NCBI GenBank assembly: GCA_016584495.1
Contig: WAID01000006.1
Span: 2,790,001-2,854,000, forward strand
Length of the DNA stretch: 64,000 nt
Direction: 5' to 3'
Origin: Celoporthe dispersa
Taxonomy: Eukaryota; Ascomycota; Sordariomycetes; Diaporthales; Cryphonectriaceae
Shown here one piece after another: positions 35,105 through 46,925 of the stretch; the stretch's first letter is position 1; each line of letters begins with the position of its first letter. Below the pieces are notes generated by a model, which searched no databases, had not been told where the DNA came from, and saw only the letters and a program-made list of their open reading frames with translations. Made by a program: the position numbers and the translations under genes.

Positions 35105-36806
35105 CGTGTGGCCTGCTACGGGCCCCCGGCAGGATTGGGCCTTCAGACGAGCAGCCGTGGTCCGACCACCTCGTCAGCCTGTTCAGCCGGCCTGGCGAGG
35201 TTCGGCAGATGTTGGCATTTCAAAGTACGGTTTTTTTTTTATTTTGGGGAGGGGGAGGGGGTGGGGGCAGCAGGGTTGGATCGAAACAGTCATCGCTCTC
35301 TTTCTTTCTTTCTTTTTGGGGGGAGGGAGGGAAACGGGCCTTTAGCGGCAGGACGAAGACTTGTGTGGGAGGGCGGGTTTGTTTGTTGGTACACCGACTA
35401 GAAAGAGTGAGTTGGCAGAAGCTGGCTGGTTCTGGCTTGCATGGTTCCTTCACCGACGAGAAAGTTGGTGTCAGACGAGACCCGAACCTTACGTGGTGTG
35501 ACTACACCTCTCGCTTGGGGGGTTTTCCTCTGAGGTGTATGTGTGTAGCAGGTATATGTGTGCGTACTACCAAGTAATTTTGTGTATGTGCGTAGGCTTT
35601 GGGGGTGTTTTTTTTTTTTTTACTTCTTTTCTTTTTTGGGGTTTTTCTTCTTTTTTTATAGTGTTTCTCCGTCCCGTCCTAATATTTTTTTTAAAAAAAA
35701 AACAGAGAGAAAAAGGAAGGGAGAGGAAAGGAAAAACAGCAAGAAGAACAATAACAACAGTCCGGGGCAATGCAGAATAACGGTGAGAGGAGAACAAGGG
35801 CGCTGCAAAAAGAAAAAGAAAAAGCCGACGAGGAAATTAGATTTGACACAAGTGAGGCCATGCCGTGTACCGCTGGAGCTTTGGTCTAGAATGAAAAGAA
35901 GAAGAGCGAGGGGCTCCACTGAAGGTTTCTCTTCCCCACAAGTGAGCAGTGGACGAACCCCCTGGCATCCGGGGTGTTGCAGCTGCAGCGGACCCCCCAG
36001 ACCCCACATTTCAGTGACAATACCTGGCAGAAGTTTAAAAAAAGAACGAAGCAGGGAAAAATAATAAATGATATTAAGGTGAGAAGAAATGATGAAATAA
36101 AAATTAGATGAAAAAGAAAAGAAAGAAAAAGAAGAGATAAAAAAATAAGGTCGGGTGTAGTCAGACAGGGCGGTTCCATCTTCATGCCTGGATTGGTGGA
36201 TTCATGACAGAAAAGAAGAAAAGAGAAAAGGAAGATGGCTAAATCGAGGGATCAGGTTTCCAATATGAGGGCCTTAGACCAGTTGAGGTGACCAGGGCCG
36301 CGGAATAGGGCCCCTGTCTTGTCTGCTGTGAGATGGGAAGGACGGGATGTTGTTGTCAGCCTGAACCGGTTTTCCCTCTTCTTTTTTTTTTTCTTGGGGA
36401 AGGGGGGGGGGAGTGCAGGTCCTGGGCTCCCGGATCACCACACAAGACACTAAACCTGGCAACCTTGGCTGACCTCTTATTTTCCCACCCGATCCATGTC
36501 CCGCGGTGCCTTCGCTCAATGCACAGCAGGCCCGGGGAACACGGGAGGGGACAGAAGACGTGCCGCAGGTCACAGACCTTGTTCCCTACACCGACCCTCG
36601 CCTTGCCGGATGATAGGCTGTGGAGGGAGCTTGGAGGCTCGGAAGGGTAGGAGGAGGGAGGAGGACGACGACAGGCTGAGGCAGACCAGAAGAGATCGAA
36701 TCAGCCGGTGGGGATCCTGGCGGAGGAGTGTGTTGACTGCCGCCAACACCGAGCTTACAGCACTGACACCTCACTCAGGCCACTGTGATGAAGCTTGTGG
36801 TCTTAC

Positions 36807-36833
36807 CCTCCTCCTCCTCCTCCTCCTCCTCCT
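36807..36833. repeat. (CCT)9 trinucleotide repeat
   Basis: Twenty-seven bases of CCT repeat. It lies in an open frame on the plus strand but without other coding evidence. Confidence 0.85.
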
Positions 36834-38552
36834 CCCTCATCCAGACACCCTTGGTTAGTCCACTCTTCCCCAAGAACCCCAAAGCAGCAGAGACCATGGG
36901 GGAGCTTGGTCTGACCGAGGTTGTTCTCGTCATCCCAACGTGTGTGCGTGCGCGCCATGGCATCACCGATCATGGCCAGGTTGCCCTTGTAAGAATAAAA
37001 AAAAAAGGGGGGGGGCCACCCGGGGATGAGGCGGAATTATCTGGCACGGCTCCCGGATGGCTGCCTCTGGGCGGTCCCAGCAGCGACCAAGCTCTGACCG
37101 CCCGGATGGACAGCCTCACCTCTTGTTCTATTGCATGTCATGTAGTCTTCTGCTGCTACTTCTTCTTTTCTCGAGCCGCGCTCTGCTGTGAGGAGGAGGT
37201 CCTCCAGCAGTGCAGACACCAAAAAAGAGGGAAAAAAAAGAAGGCGAACACGTAACAAGAATCGCCGCTCCCCACCTCTTTGCCTCCTTGCCCACAGAAA
37301 AGTGTTCTCCGCATAAGTTATCATGCGACACATAATGAGCCGTCGTACTATGTGCTGTAGTCGTACTAGGCCCTAGAGGATCGACACGTGGAGAAAGGCC
37401 CTTCGTGTCGTCTTGCCGTCTACTTTTACCGTGTTCCCAACATCCAAAAACGGGGCGTCCAGAAGAAAGAATGGCAAGGTGTCCCGGGGGAGAAGAGGGG
37501 GGGGGGGGAGACAATACTCTACTCGGCTCCACCTGCAGCGCATTCCACCCACTACACTAGAACCTATTCCTCGGTGGGAAATACCTGCCATAAGGACCAC
37601 CCAAGTTCAGAGCTGACACCTGAAACCTCCACGGTGACCTGTACCCTCTCTGGTCCTACGTCTCGGACTCCGGCGTCCCTCATCTCCGCCGGTTCCTCAA
37701 ATAACACGAAACCTACCCGTTGGGCTGAAGAAGGCCGGGGGATGGGGCCAGGGTTGGACACAGTAGCAGGAGCGGAAGCCTTGAGGAACCAAACCCCCAC
37801 GAATAAAGAACTTGGGGGAGGAGGAAGAGGGGGGGGAGGATGAGTCCCACGACACTCAGCCAGCCTGCGAGCAGAGAGGGTAAGAAGAGCAGGGAGTGAA
37901 GGGACGAGGGAAGGTACGGGGGAAGGTACATCACGGCAGGGGTGCCGGGGGGGGGTGTGGAAGAAGGAAAGAAAAAGAATGCTAGTAAGAATAATAATTC
38001 TGAGAAAGAGAGAGGGCGAGACAGGGGAGAGGTACGGGAGCGGCGGGCGAGACCCACCACTGGTCCAGAGCCCAAGCAGGACCCAAAGCCCAGGCTGCCA
38101 GGGCCCTCGCTCGACCTTGCCGTGTAACCAGCTCATCCACCTTGTTGATATTTAATATCGTGCCTCCCTCGTTGCTTCTCCCACCCTTTACCTCTTTCTT
38201 CTTCTTCTTGTTCTTCTTTCTCGCCCTGTTTTCACCAGAATCAACTTGCCAGCGCAAATCAGATCAAGCCAGACCTCGACAACATCACTTGTTTCCTCAA
38301 CTCATAACCCAACCATCACCCACCACCGGCGGTCAGGCATCCACATCGTCAACGCTACCACTGCCACCTCACCCGCACCTACTACTACTCTACTTGCCTC
38401 TTTTTTAAGAAAAAAAGAATACGAAAACGAAAACTACCCCCACCGCCCACGCACAAGGCTGAGAGACCGACCAAGCTCCAGCCAGCATATTACCAGACAA
38501 GACAGACGGACACGATCAGACCAGCGACGACACGCACCCGCCCACCATAAAG

Positions 38553-38780
38553 ATGTCTTCTCAGCTGGCGACTCCCCTCCCCATCTCGCCCGCCCGCGGC
38601 AAGCTCCAGCTCCTCACCTCGCAGGACTTCGCCAGCCTGAACGCGACCCTATCCTCCCAGGGCTCTCAGGACTCGCCCACGCCCATCCACGAGATCTCGG
38701 TGCAGGATTACTTCATCCCCGCGCCTCCTCCCCCGAGCCCCGTCAGCTTCCGCCACGAGAAGCTGGGAGGTCGCCGCTGA
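38553..38780 (+). CDS. Small 75-residue protein, function unknown
   Basis: Single-exon frame from ATG 38553 (context AAAGATGTC) to stop 38780. It reads as a compact, well-formed small protein: MSSQLATPLPISPARGKLQL, then LTSQDFASLNATLSSQ, a Ser/Thr stretch, HEISVQDYFIPAPPPPSP and a basic end FRHEKLGGRR. GC3 codon use is strong throughout. No signal peptide or membrane segment is visible, and the Pro-rich VQDYFIP motif could be a docking site. A long C/CT-rich leader precedes it and a T-rich 3' region follows. I do not recognise the family by name. The isolated position after 7 kb of gene-free DNA is unusual. Confidence 0.6.
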   Translation: MSSQLATPLPISPARGKLQLLTSQDFASLNATLSSQGSQDSPTPIHEISVQDYFIPAPPPPSPVSFRHEKLGGRR

Positions 38781-41016
38781 ACAATACACAAGACAATTTG
38801 ATTCTTCTTCTCTCTTTTCAACTCTTGCAACAACGTTTTTTTTCTTCTTTCTTTCTTTCTACCTTTTTACCTTTCTCTTCGATTGGCACTTCTTGGGAGT
38901 CACGCTACATAGGGGCACACGGACACAACAAAAAGCGATGCTGTTGAGGCACGCAAACGGGGTACTGAACTTGGTCTGCTTTTGATTTTGCTTTTCTTCT
39001 TTCTCTGCCGGTGTTTCACGGACGGATGGTTGGGGTCATGGAACGGCATGGCATGGCGAATAAGGGAGTCTATCTGTAACATCGCCATCGTAAAAAAGAT
39101 AGCAGGGAGGGATCACGGAATTACACAAAAGTGCGCCTTTTCTTCTGCTTCTTCTTGACGGATTGAGATGGTGGTGGTGTTTTTTTTGGGGGGGAGGGGG
39201 TGGTCACACATTCACATGAAGCTCGACATTGTGCAATGTGAGAGAGGGAGCCGGTCAGGCGGGGGCAGTGCGGGTGTGGTCTGGAGGACAACAAGACTGA
39301 GACAGGCTTGCTGGCGAGGCCCATAGGCTGAGGTCGACTCGGCAAAGTCTCCGAAAGTGGAATTTCCAGAAGCTCCTTCTCGAGACCTTCCAGAACATCC
39401 CTACACACGTGGGAACTTTTTTTTTTCGTGATGCAGTGAAGTGACCCTGTCTATCCCCATGACTTGCCGAGATATGCGGGCATGGACGGTAGATGATCCT
39501 CCTGTCTCTTATTTTTTTCCCCTTCTCCCTTTTTTTTTTCTCCGGAAGAATTACGACTGTGGACACGACGACTGGGCTCTTGGACAGCAGTGCTTCCCCC
39601 CCTTGAGGATTGAACCTCGGCGCCGGCGAGTGGTGGAAACATCCAGCAGGCCGCGTGTCAAGTTCGTCTCCAACACGTCTCGATTGGGACCCCCGTCGGC
39701 AGCATTGACCATCCAGCGTGTCTTGGAGCGACGGGTGGATGTTTTTCTTTATTTCTTTTTCTTCATTTTATTGATTCTTTTTCTTCCTTTTTTCTTGGCC
39801 CCCTTCCAAGAAGTGGGTAGGGGACAAGAGGAGAAGTAGGAAAACAAAATAAGTGAACAAATAAATAAAATGGATCACGGAGTCGCCGTTGAGCGTGGGC
39901 CACATGGGAGAGGGAGTGGATGGGGCCGGCCTCATGCTGTCTCTGAGACATGTGGGCGGGGGGATCGTGGTACCCTGGGAGGTTGAGGAGAAGACCGAGA
40001 GGGAGGGTCTGGGGGATAACCGAAGGGGGGAGGGAGGGAGGATAACGAGGATGGGGAATTGTTTTTTTTTTTTTTTGATTTTTTAATCTTCTTATTTTTG
40101 TTTCTCCCTCCCTCAAGATGTGCGTTAATCGAGATGAACCTACGATGGATGCCAGAGTGCGGCCTGTGCTTTGTGACGCGCAGGACACAGAGCAGCCCCT
40201 CCCTCCCCGGGTTTCCCTCTTTCTTCCTCCTCCTTAGGTACAAGATGGATGAGGTGTCGAGCGGGGAATTCCGGAACGAGGGTGGTTCGGGCTGCTGGTC
40301 TTGGGAGCACGCTGTCACCGTGTATGCAGTTTGACTCTGGAGGCCTTGGACACTTGTCCGTATGACCTGCTAGATGCTGTCCCTGCTGATGGGATGACGG
40401 TCCTCTGGGTGGGTATATCTCTCTGTAGTTTGACATGGTGGGAGGGGCAGACACATATGGAAGAAGAAGAAGAAGAGAAGGAAGAAAAAAATCCCCCAAA
40501 GTTGACCTTTTTGAGCTGACAACATGGCGCAGTATCTTCTACATTTTACAATCACATCACCTATGTAGAACGGGCTCATGGGCGGGCTTCTGACAAAGCC
40601 TAAACAGGGACCCGTTGATCCCTAGGCGGCCCGAAGCGCGGTTGGCAGCCCACTAAAACGGACGCGTCAAGTCGCGTCTCACGGAGACTTTTTGGGGGGG
40701 GGCGGAGGTCTTGCACCACACGCGACGCGCCTGCTGAGGCCCACTTTCTTCACAAGGGAAAGCCCCCCTCCAAAGAAAGGACAATGTCCCAAATTGCATG
40801 TGCACCTGTTTGTTCTTGACTTTCTAATAGAACCAACCGTCATCTTGTTGTCGTTGCGACTTCCTTCACAGTACCACGTCGTCGCCAACTTGTGCATCAA
40901 AATTGTACGTCACCACTGGTGCTGATCGTGCATACGCGCCTGCCTGCCTACCTACCTGCCTCCCTCAACCTCTCCACAACGTGCACACTACTGCCATCAC
41001 CACTATCACGGCCGAG
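38781..41016. other. Intergenic between the small gene and CDT1
   Basis: No gene seen. Contains T-rich runs at about 38838-38880, 39180-39190, 39526-39540 and 40063-40082. The roughly 100 bp before 41017 are pyrimidine-rich with CCTGCCTACC-type repeats, consistent with a CDT1 leader. Confidence 0.55.
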
Positions 41017-42616
41017 ATGGCAGGGACCACTGGTCGTCCTCGCGGTCGGCCGCGCAAGACCCAGCTCGCAGGTCCTGCAGCTGCAGCGGCAAGCATCAAC
41101 AGCTTCGTTCGCGTCTCGAAGCAGTCTGCCGCGCCTGGGAAGGACCTGGCCGACAAGAGAACCGCGAGGCCCCCACACACCACGCCAGCCACCCCTTCTG
41201 CTCGCAAGAGGAAGGCAGCACGCTCACCAGAGCCAGAGGAGGCCTCGGCCCATCCAACGACGCGACGCGAGATCCTCCCCCGCCCGTGCAGGTCCACCAA
41301 GAAGGCCCGACTGCAGACCACCGCCTCCGAGCCTGCTGTCCCAGCGGAAGAGCAGACCGAGACACCTGCCACGCCCCGTGCCGGGCCGACCAGAAAGCGC
41401 GCCCTCTCGCCTCCCGTCGAGGAGTCTCCCCCGCACCAGGGAGGCGGGCAACCTCTTCAAGCGCCTCCGCATCGACGCCTCGCCCCTCCCCGGCGGCGCC
41501 ACGCGCAGACCCTCGCCGCTCGTCACCACCACCGCTGCCGTGACGCGCGCCAGCACGCCGGCCACCTCCACCGCGCCAGACTCAGACGGCGAGGGCGGGG
41601 TCGGCTCCTCCAATGCCACCACGCCCGAGCCCGAGGCTCCCCTCCCACCGCTCCCGCAGGAGCTGGTCGACGTCGTCTCCCTCTACGCGGCCCTGCTCAG
41701 GACGCTGTCTGTACATTATGCCCAGAACGGCACCAGCGCGCCCGTCGACCTGCGCCAGATCTCCCAGGCCGTCAGCCTCGCCTGGGGCCGCCGGCGGATC
41801 ACGCTCGCAGACATCCGGCGCTGTGTTGGGGTCATGGACACCACCGGGTCTAGTCCGTTTTCCCTCGTCGACTATGGGAACAAGAAGGTCTGCATCGAGC
41901 TGGGCGAGGGCTCCCGGGGCCGGCCGCTGGACGAGGCCGGGCTGGTAGGCGCATTCGGAGGGAACCTGCGCGACATTTGGAAGGGTGTGGGTGATGCTGC
42001 CGAGGGGGAAGACCCCGGGACGCTCGTGCTGAGCCTGCCCAAGGCGGGTGTGCAGAGCTGCGAGAGCGCTGCCAGGGCGTCGCCACTGCTGGCGCGAGGG
42101 CAGAGGGCCATGGCAGAGCTGAAGAGGGAGGTCGGGGCGAGAAAGGACGAGAAGGAGGCCGCCAGGATCGTGAGCGGTCCCGCGGCCGACAGCGACGGCA
42201 CGGCCCCCGGCCAGAAGCTGTCCCTGCTCGAGCGCCTCCGGCTCAAGGAGGCCCAGCTCGCCCGGCTGGCGGCCACGGGGCCCACGCCTGCCGAGCTGGA
42301 GCGCAGGGCCGCCCTCCAGCGGGCAGGCGATGTGGCTGCGGTCATCGCCATGCTGGCCAAGTCGGCGCCCTCCGCGGGCACGGGCGGCAGGGTCTCGTTC
42401 ACGATGGCCACGGTGCTGCAGAAGCTGAAGGACTCGCTGCGCCTGCCAATCTCCAAGGAGGAAGGGGCTGCCTGTGTGCGGCTGCTCTCTGGCGAGGTCG
42501 CGCCCGAGTGGCTGAAGATCGTGAAGATCGGGGCCAGGGAAAATGTTGTCATCACGGTGGGCCGGGCGCTCGGCTCAGGGGCGGTAGCCGAGAGGGTCAA
42601 GGTGCTGTCTGCTTGA
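41017..42616 (+). CDS. CDT1: DNA replication licensing factor Cdt1 homologue, one apparent frame break
   Basis: Intronless; starts at ATG 41017 (MAGTTGRPRGRPRKTQL, an AT-hook-like GRPRGRPRK) and is 532 residues once one break is allowed for. A disordered basic N-terminus leads to NLFKRLRIDASPLPG, then a helical domain (PQELVDVVSLYAALLRTLSV, LAWGRRRITLADIRRCVGVM). A helix follows (KLSLLERLRLKEAQLARL), and then a C-terminal winged helix (FTMATVLQKLKDSLRLPISK, VRLLSGEVAPEWLKIVKIG), as in the Cdt1 C-terminal domain that contacts MCM2-7. The family loads the MCM helicase in G1. The frame shifts at the five-C run 41428-41432 as if one C were extra; this converts a dead end into VEESPRTREAGNLFKRLR. 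The assignment to Cdt1 rests on domain pattern only. Confidence 0.78.
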
Positions 42617-43808
42617 GAGAAGCAGAATCGCTCTCTTTACCGAGCGTGGACAAGGGCATTTCGCAGGAGAGCATGTTTACCGTGCCTAGAGGAAGCATGC
42701 ATTTTCATAGGCGTCGTTTTTCATATTGTGGGAAGGGAACTTTGCCTCGAAGGGCATTCGTCGAGGACTGCCTCGTGCATTACAATTATTATTATTATTT
42801 TTTGGGTTGGAGGGGGGGGGGGTGGAGGGCGCAAGGAGCCCGGTGTTGGACATGTTCACATTGTCGTCCGTTCATTGGGTATTGGCGTTGCATAGCCATG
42901 TTACTCACAGCACAGACTACATAACAACGAAGAGAATAGATGCACGGGCGGTGCTCACATGAACAAGAAACACCATATTGGCCTCTTCATGAACACACAC
43001 ACACACACACACCCACCCGTCTATGTGTAGATTATGCGCTGTAGCATATGGATGCCATGATGTGCGGCCTGTGTAGTGGAATATTATTTAGATCCATTTA
43101 GCCTCGAAGACGAAAAAAAGAAAGAAAAGAAAAAATGATGTATCACGCCTCGCAGATTCCCGAGCACACCCCAACTTCGGCTAGAAGATCTACGGTAGGA
43201 GATCATCGAAAGCATCTCTGGTCACGAGGAGGACTCTGCTTTGAGTAACATGTGGAGATACCTAGACAGTTTTAGAGTCATTTGTCGCTCTTCGTGTCAG
43301 GTACCCGGCCCTTGACCATCAGTCAACATCTATACGTGGACGACAGCCAACGTGGGTTTTGGGGTGATCAAAAATTCTATTCCCAGACTCTAAAGGACCC
43401 TTCTAGCCTCGGCACTCCGTGAAACATGCAACGAGGTTTCTACCTCCGCTGTGCTTGCAGACTGACCGCCTCCGGGAGGGGAGGGGGCGGTAGGCAGACC
43501 CCGATTTGAAAATTCAATCCACTCCCTCGGGCCACGCTTGAATCAAGACATTCGATTCATATTTCTTGTATGCCTTCCCAGATCATACGCTGCCCTCCCC
43601 CCTCTCCCCGAGGGAAAAAAAAGAAGGGAGAGGGGTTACGCCATAGCCAGGCTCCTTGCTGAGCGTAGCTATTCCCATAGTCATCCGCCCAGTCCCGACG
43701 GCCGCAAACCACCAGCGGGCTAATAGCCATCCATCCTTCCCTTGACCGACTTCGCTCGACATGAATGGCGAGAGGGGAGTCTGGCTTACAGACCGAAGTG
43801 GAAGGCTT
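42617..43808. other. Tail-to-tail intergenic region
   Basis: Lies between converging CDT1 and MBF1 3' ends. Holds a G-run at 42810-42821, an (AC)n tract at 42993-43012 and A-rich DNA at 43110-43135. No gene seen. Confidence 0.6.
42993..43012. repeat. (AC)n microsatellite
   Basis: Ten AC dinucleotides in the CDT1-MBF1 intergenic region. Confidence 0.85.
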
Positions 43809-44384
43809 CTATTTCTTGTCACCCTTAGGCTTGAACTTGGGCTCGCCGATGGCGGCGCCCCGCAGCTTGACATTGAGGGCGCGCTCGAGGGCGTCGAGGA
43901 TCTTCTGGTCGGGCTGGGCGGTGCCGGCCTCGTACTGGCCGAGGATGTTGGAGGTGGTGTTGCACTTCTTGGCGAGCTGATCGCGGGTCATCTTGGGCTC
44001 CAGCTCGTTGCGCTTCTCCTGGATCAGCTTGCCGACCTTGATGCCAACGGTCTTGGGCTTGATGATGTCTGGGTTGTCGTCGAGCTTCTTCTGGCGCTGG
44101 CCCTCGGTGTTGCCCTTGGCCTGTTTGCATCCGACGCCCATCATGTCAGCCTCAATACTGCTCGAACACTTCCTCTTGATGATGTTGATGACGATGATGA
44201 TGTGGTGATTGGTGAGCATGGACTTACCGCATTGCCGACGGCGAACTTCTTCTCCCTGGCCGATGATGGCACCGCTGCGCTGGGCCGCGTTCAGAGCGCC
44301 CTTGCCTCGCACGACGGTCTCCTTCTGTGTCGCGCCGCCACGGGCCTTGCTCCCGATCTTGACGGCAGGCTCCCAGTCAGACAT
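43809..44384 (-). CDS. MBF1: Multiprotein-bridging factor 1 (Mbf1), one apparent frame break
   Basis: Exons 44384-44228 and 44120-43809; 155 residues once one break is allowed for, the normal size. The N-terminal MBF1 domain begins MSDWEPAVKIGSKARGG and continues GALNAAQRSGAIIGQ, then EKKFAVGNA after the break. Exon 2 reads AKGNTEGQRQKKLDDNPD, DIIKPKTVGIKVG and the Cro-type helix-turn-helix (MTRDQLAKKCNTTSNILGQY, EAGTAQPDQKILDALERAL). Family role: coactivator linking transcription factors such as Gcn4 to TBP, and keeping ribosomes in frame at collisions. The break is at the CCC run 44254-44256 (plus strand), as if one base were extra. Divergently arranged with the DUF1365 gene. Confidence 0.96.
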   Translation of the reverse strand: MSDWEPAVKIGSKARGGATQKETVVRGKGALNAAQRSGAIIGQGEEVRRRQCGKSMLTNHHIIIVINIIKRKCSSSIEADMMGVGCKQAKGNTEGQRQKKLDDNPDIIKPKTVGIKVGKLIQEKRNELEPKMTRDQLAKKCNTTSNILGQYEAGTAQPDQKILDALERALNVKLRGAAIGEPKFKPKGDKK

Positions 44385-45029
44385 CTTGACGTTTGTGGTT
44401 GTGGGTCCCTGGGGGAGTTGATGACGTTTCGTCTGGCTGGCGCAAAATGATGTGGGCGTAAAAGCCTTTGTTGCAGGAGGGGAGCGAGTTGGTTGGATGG
44501 CTCGCTTAGCGATCGACTCGGTTCGTTGTCGAGGGATTGTGTCGTGAGATGACGAGTTTTGCGGTGGTGTGTATTTATGGCGAGGTGTGCTAATCCAGAG
44601 CAGGGCGTCAGGATTGATCGTTGGGGGTTAAATATTGCCAAATGGAACTCAATGGATGGCGGTGGAGGCTTAGGCGGCGGCGGCGGCCTGAGTCAACCGG
44701 GCAGTAGTGGTGCAGCGATAGAGAGAGAGAGAGAGAAAGAGGGCTGTGGGCGTCACTAACAGATACGCACCACTCTTTTCAAGAACTTCTGTTAACGTCA
44801 TGGACTTCTTTGTGGGTCTCGAGAGTGTGGCGGGGTCTGATCCTCCCGGGGGAAGGAGGGCGTTAGAGGAGTGTCTGGGAAGTGGTGAGGCCTCGACGCT
44901 CGGAGCACCCGAGACCGACCTTGCTTTCTTTATCGTCGTCATCATCATCACCACCGTTGGAGGTTTCAGTTTCTGGCTCCAAAAAGGCCAATGGATTGAC
45001 CGAGTGTCTTTTTCTCCTTCTCACTGGAT
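44385..45029. promoter_or_regulatory. Divergent promoter between MBF1 and the DUF1365 gene
   Basis: This 645-bp gap lies between head-to-head genes. On the minus strand an ATAAATA element at about 44572-44578 sits about 190 bp before the MBF1 ATG. A (GA)8 tract lies at about 44720-44735. An ATG-started frame at 44800-45033 runs into the DUF1365 start as an upstream ORF. Confidence 0.45.
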
Positions 45030-46925
45030 ATGAGTCGTGGAGCGCCCGGGTGGCTCTCCTGTGCCGCTGCTCTCCTGCTGTTGCACACGCTGGGGCTCGA
45101 CTCACGAGGTGCGAAACAGATTGTCTTCGGCATCATCGTGGCCCTCCAGGTCCAGCCAGGGACTCTCGGGGGTAGGCTCGTCGGTCACGCTATTGGCGCT
45201 CTGCAGTACGCGGTGATTACATCGGCTATCTTCCTCTTCTGCAGGAGCCTCTTGCCCACCGCGAATACCCCAGGATGGACTGGCCAGGGTAAGGTCTTGT
45301 TGTTCCCATGCAAGACAACCCATTCGAGGTTCTTCCCGAAGAAGCACTCGTTTGATTATTCATACCTCGTCGTCGGCATTCCTGTGGGTTGGGAGGGCAT
45401 ATCGGGAGGGCTTGTTTCTTCGTCATCGAGAAAACAGCCCTGGTATTCCCTCACCCAGGAAGGGATGGTATCACGTCAACTCGGGGGATTACCTCTACCG
45501 TGGAGATGGGCACCTGAGCTTGCGGGACAAGCTAGATGCATATCTGAAGTCTCAGGTCTGTGTTGGCCATGTGGCGCAAGTCTCAATCTGATTGCTGATA
45601 AGATCCTCAGGGAGTCAACCCGGCTCAATACCCCCACGCCTATCTAGTCACGGCGGCGAGGTTTCTGGGATATCACTTCAACCCTGTCTCCTTCTGGTAC
45701 ATGTACTCAGCGGACATGTCTCTGCGCTGCATGATCCTGGAGGTCAACAATACCTTTGATGAACGCCGCATGTACTTCTTGACACCTGAAGAAATCGAGG
45801 CAGGCGTCGAGACTCATCGCAAACCACCAATGTTCAAGCAGCAGTGGCCCAAGGATTTTCACGTGTCGCCGTTCAACTCACGGAAAGGGTCGTACAGCCT
45901 GCTGGCTTCCGATCCGCTGAGAGCCCTGGCTGAAGGTCAAAATCCGATTGACAACACAATTACTCTCAACTCGAGCAAGGGCCACGGCAAGCTTGTCGCC
46001 CGGCTTATCTCGGAGGGACATGCGGCCGACCCTCTGACCATGAGCCTCGTGCAGAAGACCAAGTTTCTGCTGTCCTGGTGGTGGGTTGGGTTCGTCACTT
46101 TTCCCAGGATCGTCAGAGAGGCTGGCCGCCTCTGGTTTAAGAGGAAACTTCATGTGTGGTACAGGCCTGAGCCCCTAAAGGAGAGCATTGGACGCAATGC
46201 CGACCCGGCTGAACGAGAATTGGAAGTCGCCTTCAGGAAGTATCTACGGTATCTAGTCGATCAGTCTCAGGCTGCGGTCGCTGTCAAGTACACCCCCAGT
46301 GGGATATCCGATCCCGGGGAGAGAGCTGATGCTGTCACCATCAGCGAAGGGTAGACCGGACGACGCGGAAGAGATGGAGTTTAAGGTCCTGACACCGGCC
46401 TTCTACACGCGATTCGTCTCCTATGCCCACGATCTCGAGGCCCTTTTCTCCGAACTCCGAGAGAGTTGTACGGTCTGGGTCTCGCGTCCAGATCTGCTAC
46501 CAAAGCTCTTGTTCAAGAAACCAGCACCGACACTAGAGGCACAAAGCCCACTGGGCTACCTTTATTTCGAAGCAATTCGGTACCTTCGGCGACGGCCGGA
46601 GAGGATCGCCCGGCCGCTGACTTCAAGTCACACACCCTCGCCGTCATCTGTGACCGCCACGGTGGTCGATATCCGAGAGTTTCGAATATCGCCAATGGAT
46701 GCCTTCATCCTACACCAGGAGGACGAGCAGCTGAGAAGTAGGTACAGGAGCCTCGTGCTGAGGCTCTTCATCGCAGAGCGGTTCACCTTTGGGAGTCTTC
46801 TGCTCGTGGATGCGGGTCTCATCCTGCTTCAGACCTTGCTGGCCTGGACGTTGGCATTTGCCTGGCAAGGCAAGTGGCGGTTTCTCGGGGTGTCTCTCGC
46901 CATACTGCTCAATGGTTATGTCTAG
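45030..46925 (+). CDS. DUF1365-family membrane protein, two apparent frame breaks
   Basis: Exons 45030-45555 and 45611-46925; 612 residues with two breaks allowed for. Hydrophobic segments occur near the N-terminus (WLSCAAALLLLHTLG; ALQYAVITSAIFLFC) and at the C-terminus (LLLVDAGLILLQTLLAWTLA). Between them is the DUF1365 core: FPCKTTHSRFFPKKHSFDYS, YLVVGIPVGWEG, YLYRGDGHLSLRDKLDAYL, then, after the intron, FLGYHFNPVSFWYMYSAD and KDFHVSPFNSRKGSYSL. In bacteria this family often sits beside cyclopropane-fatty-acid synthase-like genes, but its activity is unknown. Breaks occur at GGG 45462-45464 and GGGG 46316-46319, each one base extra. The start is uncertain, because a 77-codon upstream frame (44800-45033) overlaps the chosen ATG as ATGA. 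Confidence 0.85.

Larger units (their letters stand above)
31438..38552. other. 7.1-kb region without a supportable gene
   Basis: Both strands contain only short open frames in low-complexity sequence. It includes the permease promoter, a nearly pure purine tract at about 34100-34195, an ATG trinucleotide repeat at 34576-34593, (TG)19 at 35063-35100, (CCT)9 at 36807-36833 and many mono-run tracts. The last 400 bp (38150-38552), with CTT/CTC and CACC-rich sequence, looks like the 5' leader of the small gene at 38553. A non-coding RNA or a highly spliced gene cannot be excluded from sequence alone. Confidence 0.5.

Noticed and set aside
7164..43012. Dinucleotide repeats as a CRISPR-like or satellite array
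   Set aside because: They are simple short microsatellites of different units, scattered, with no spacers or higher-order repeat.
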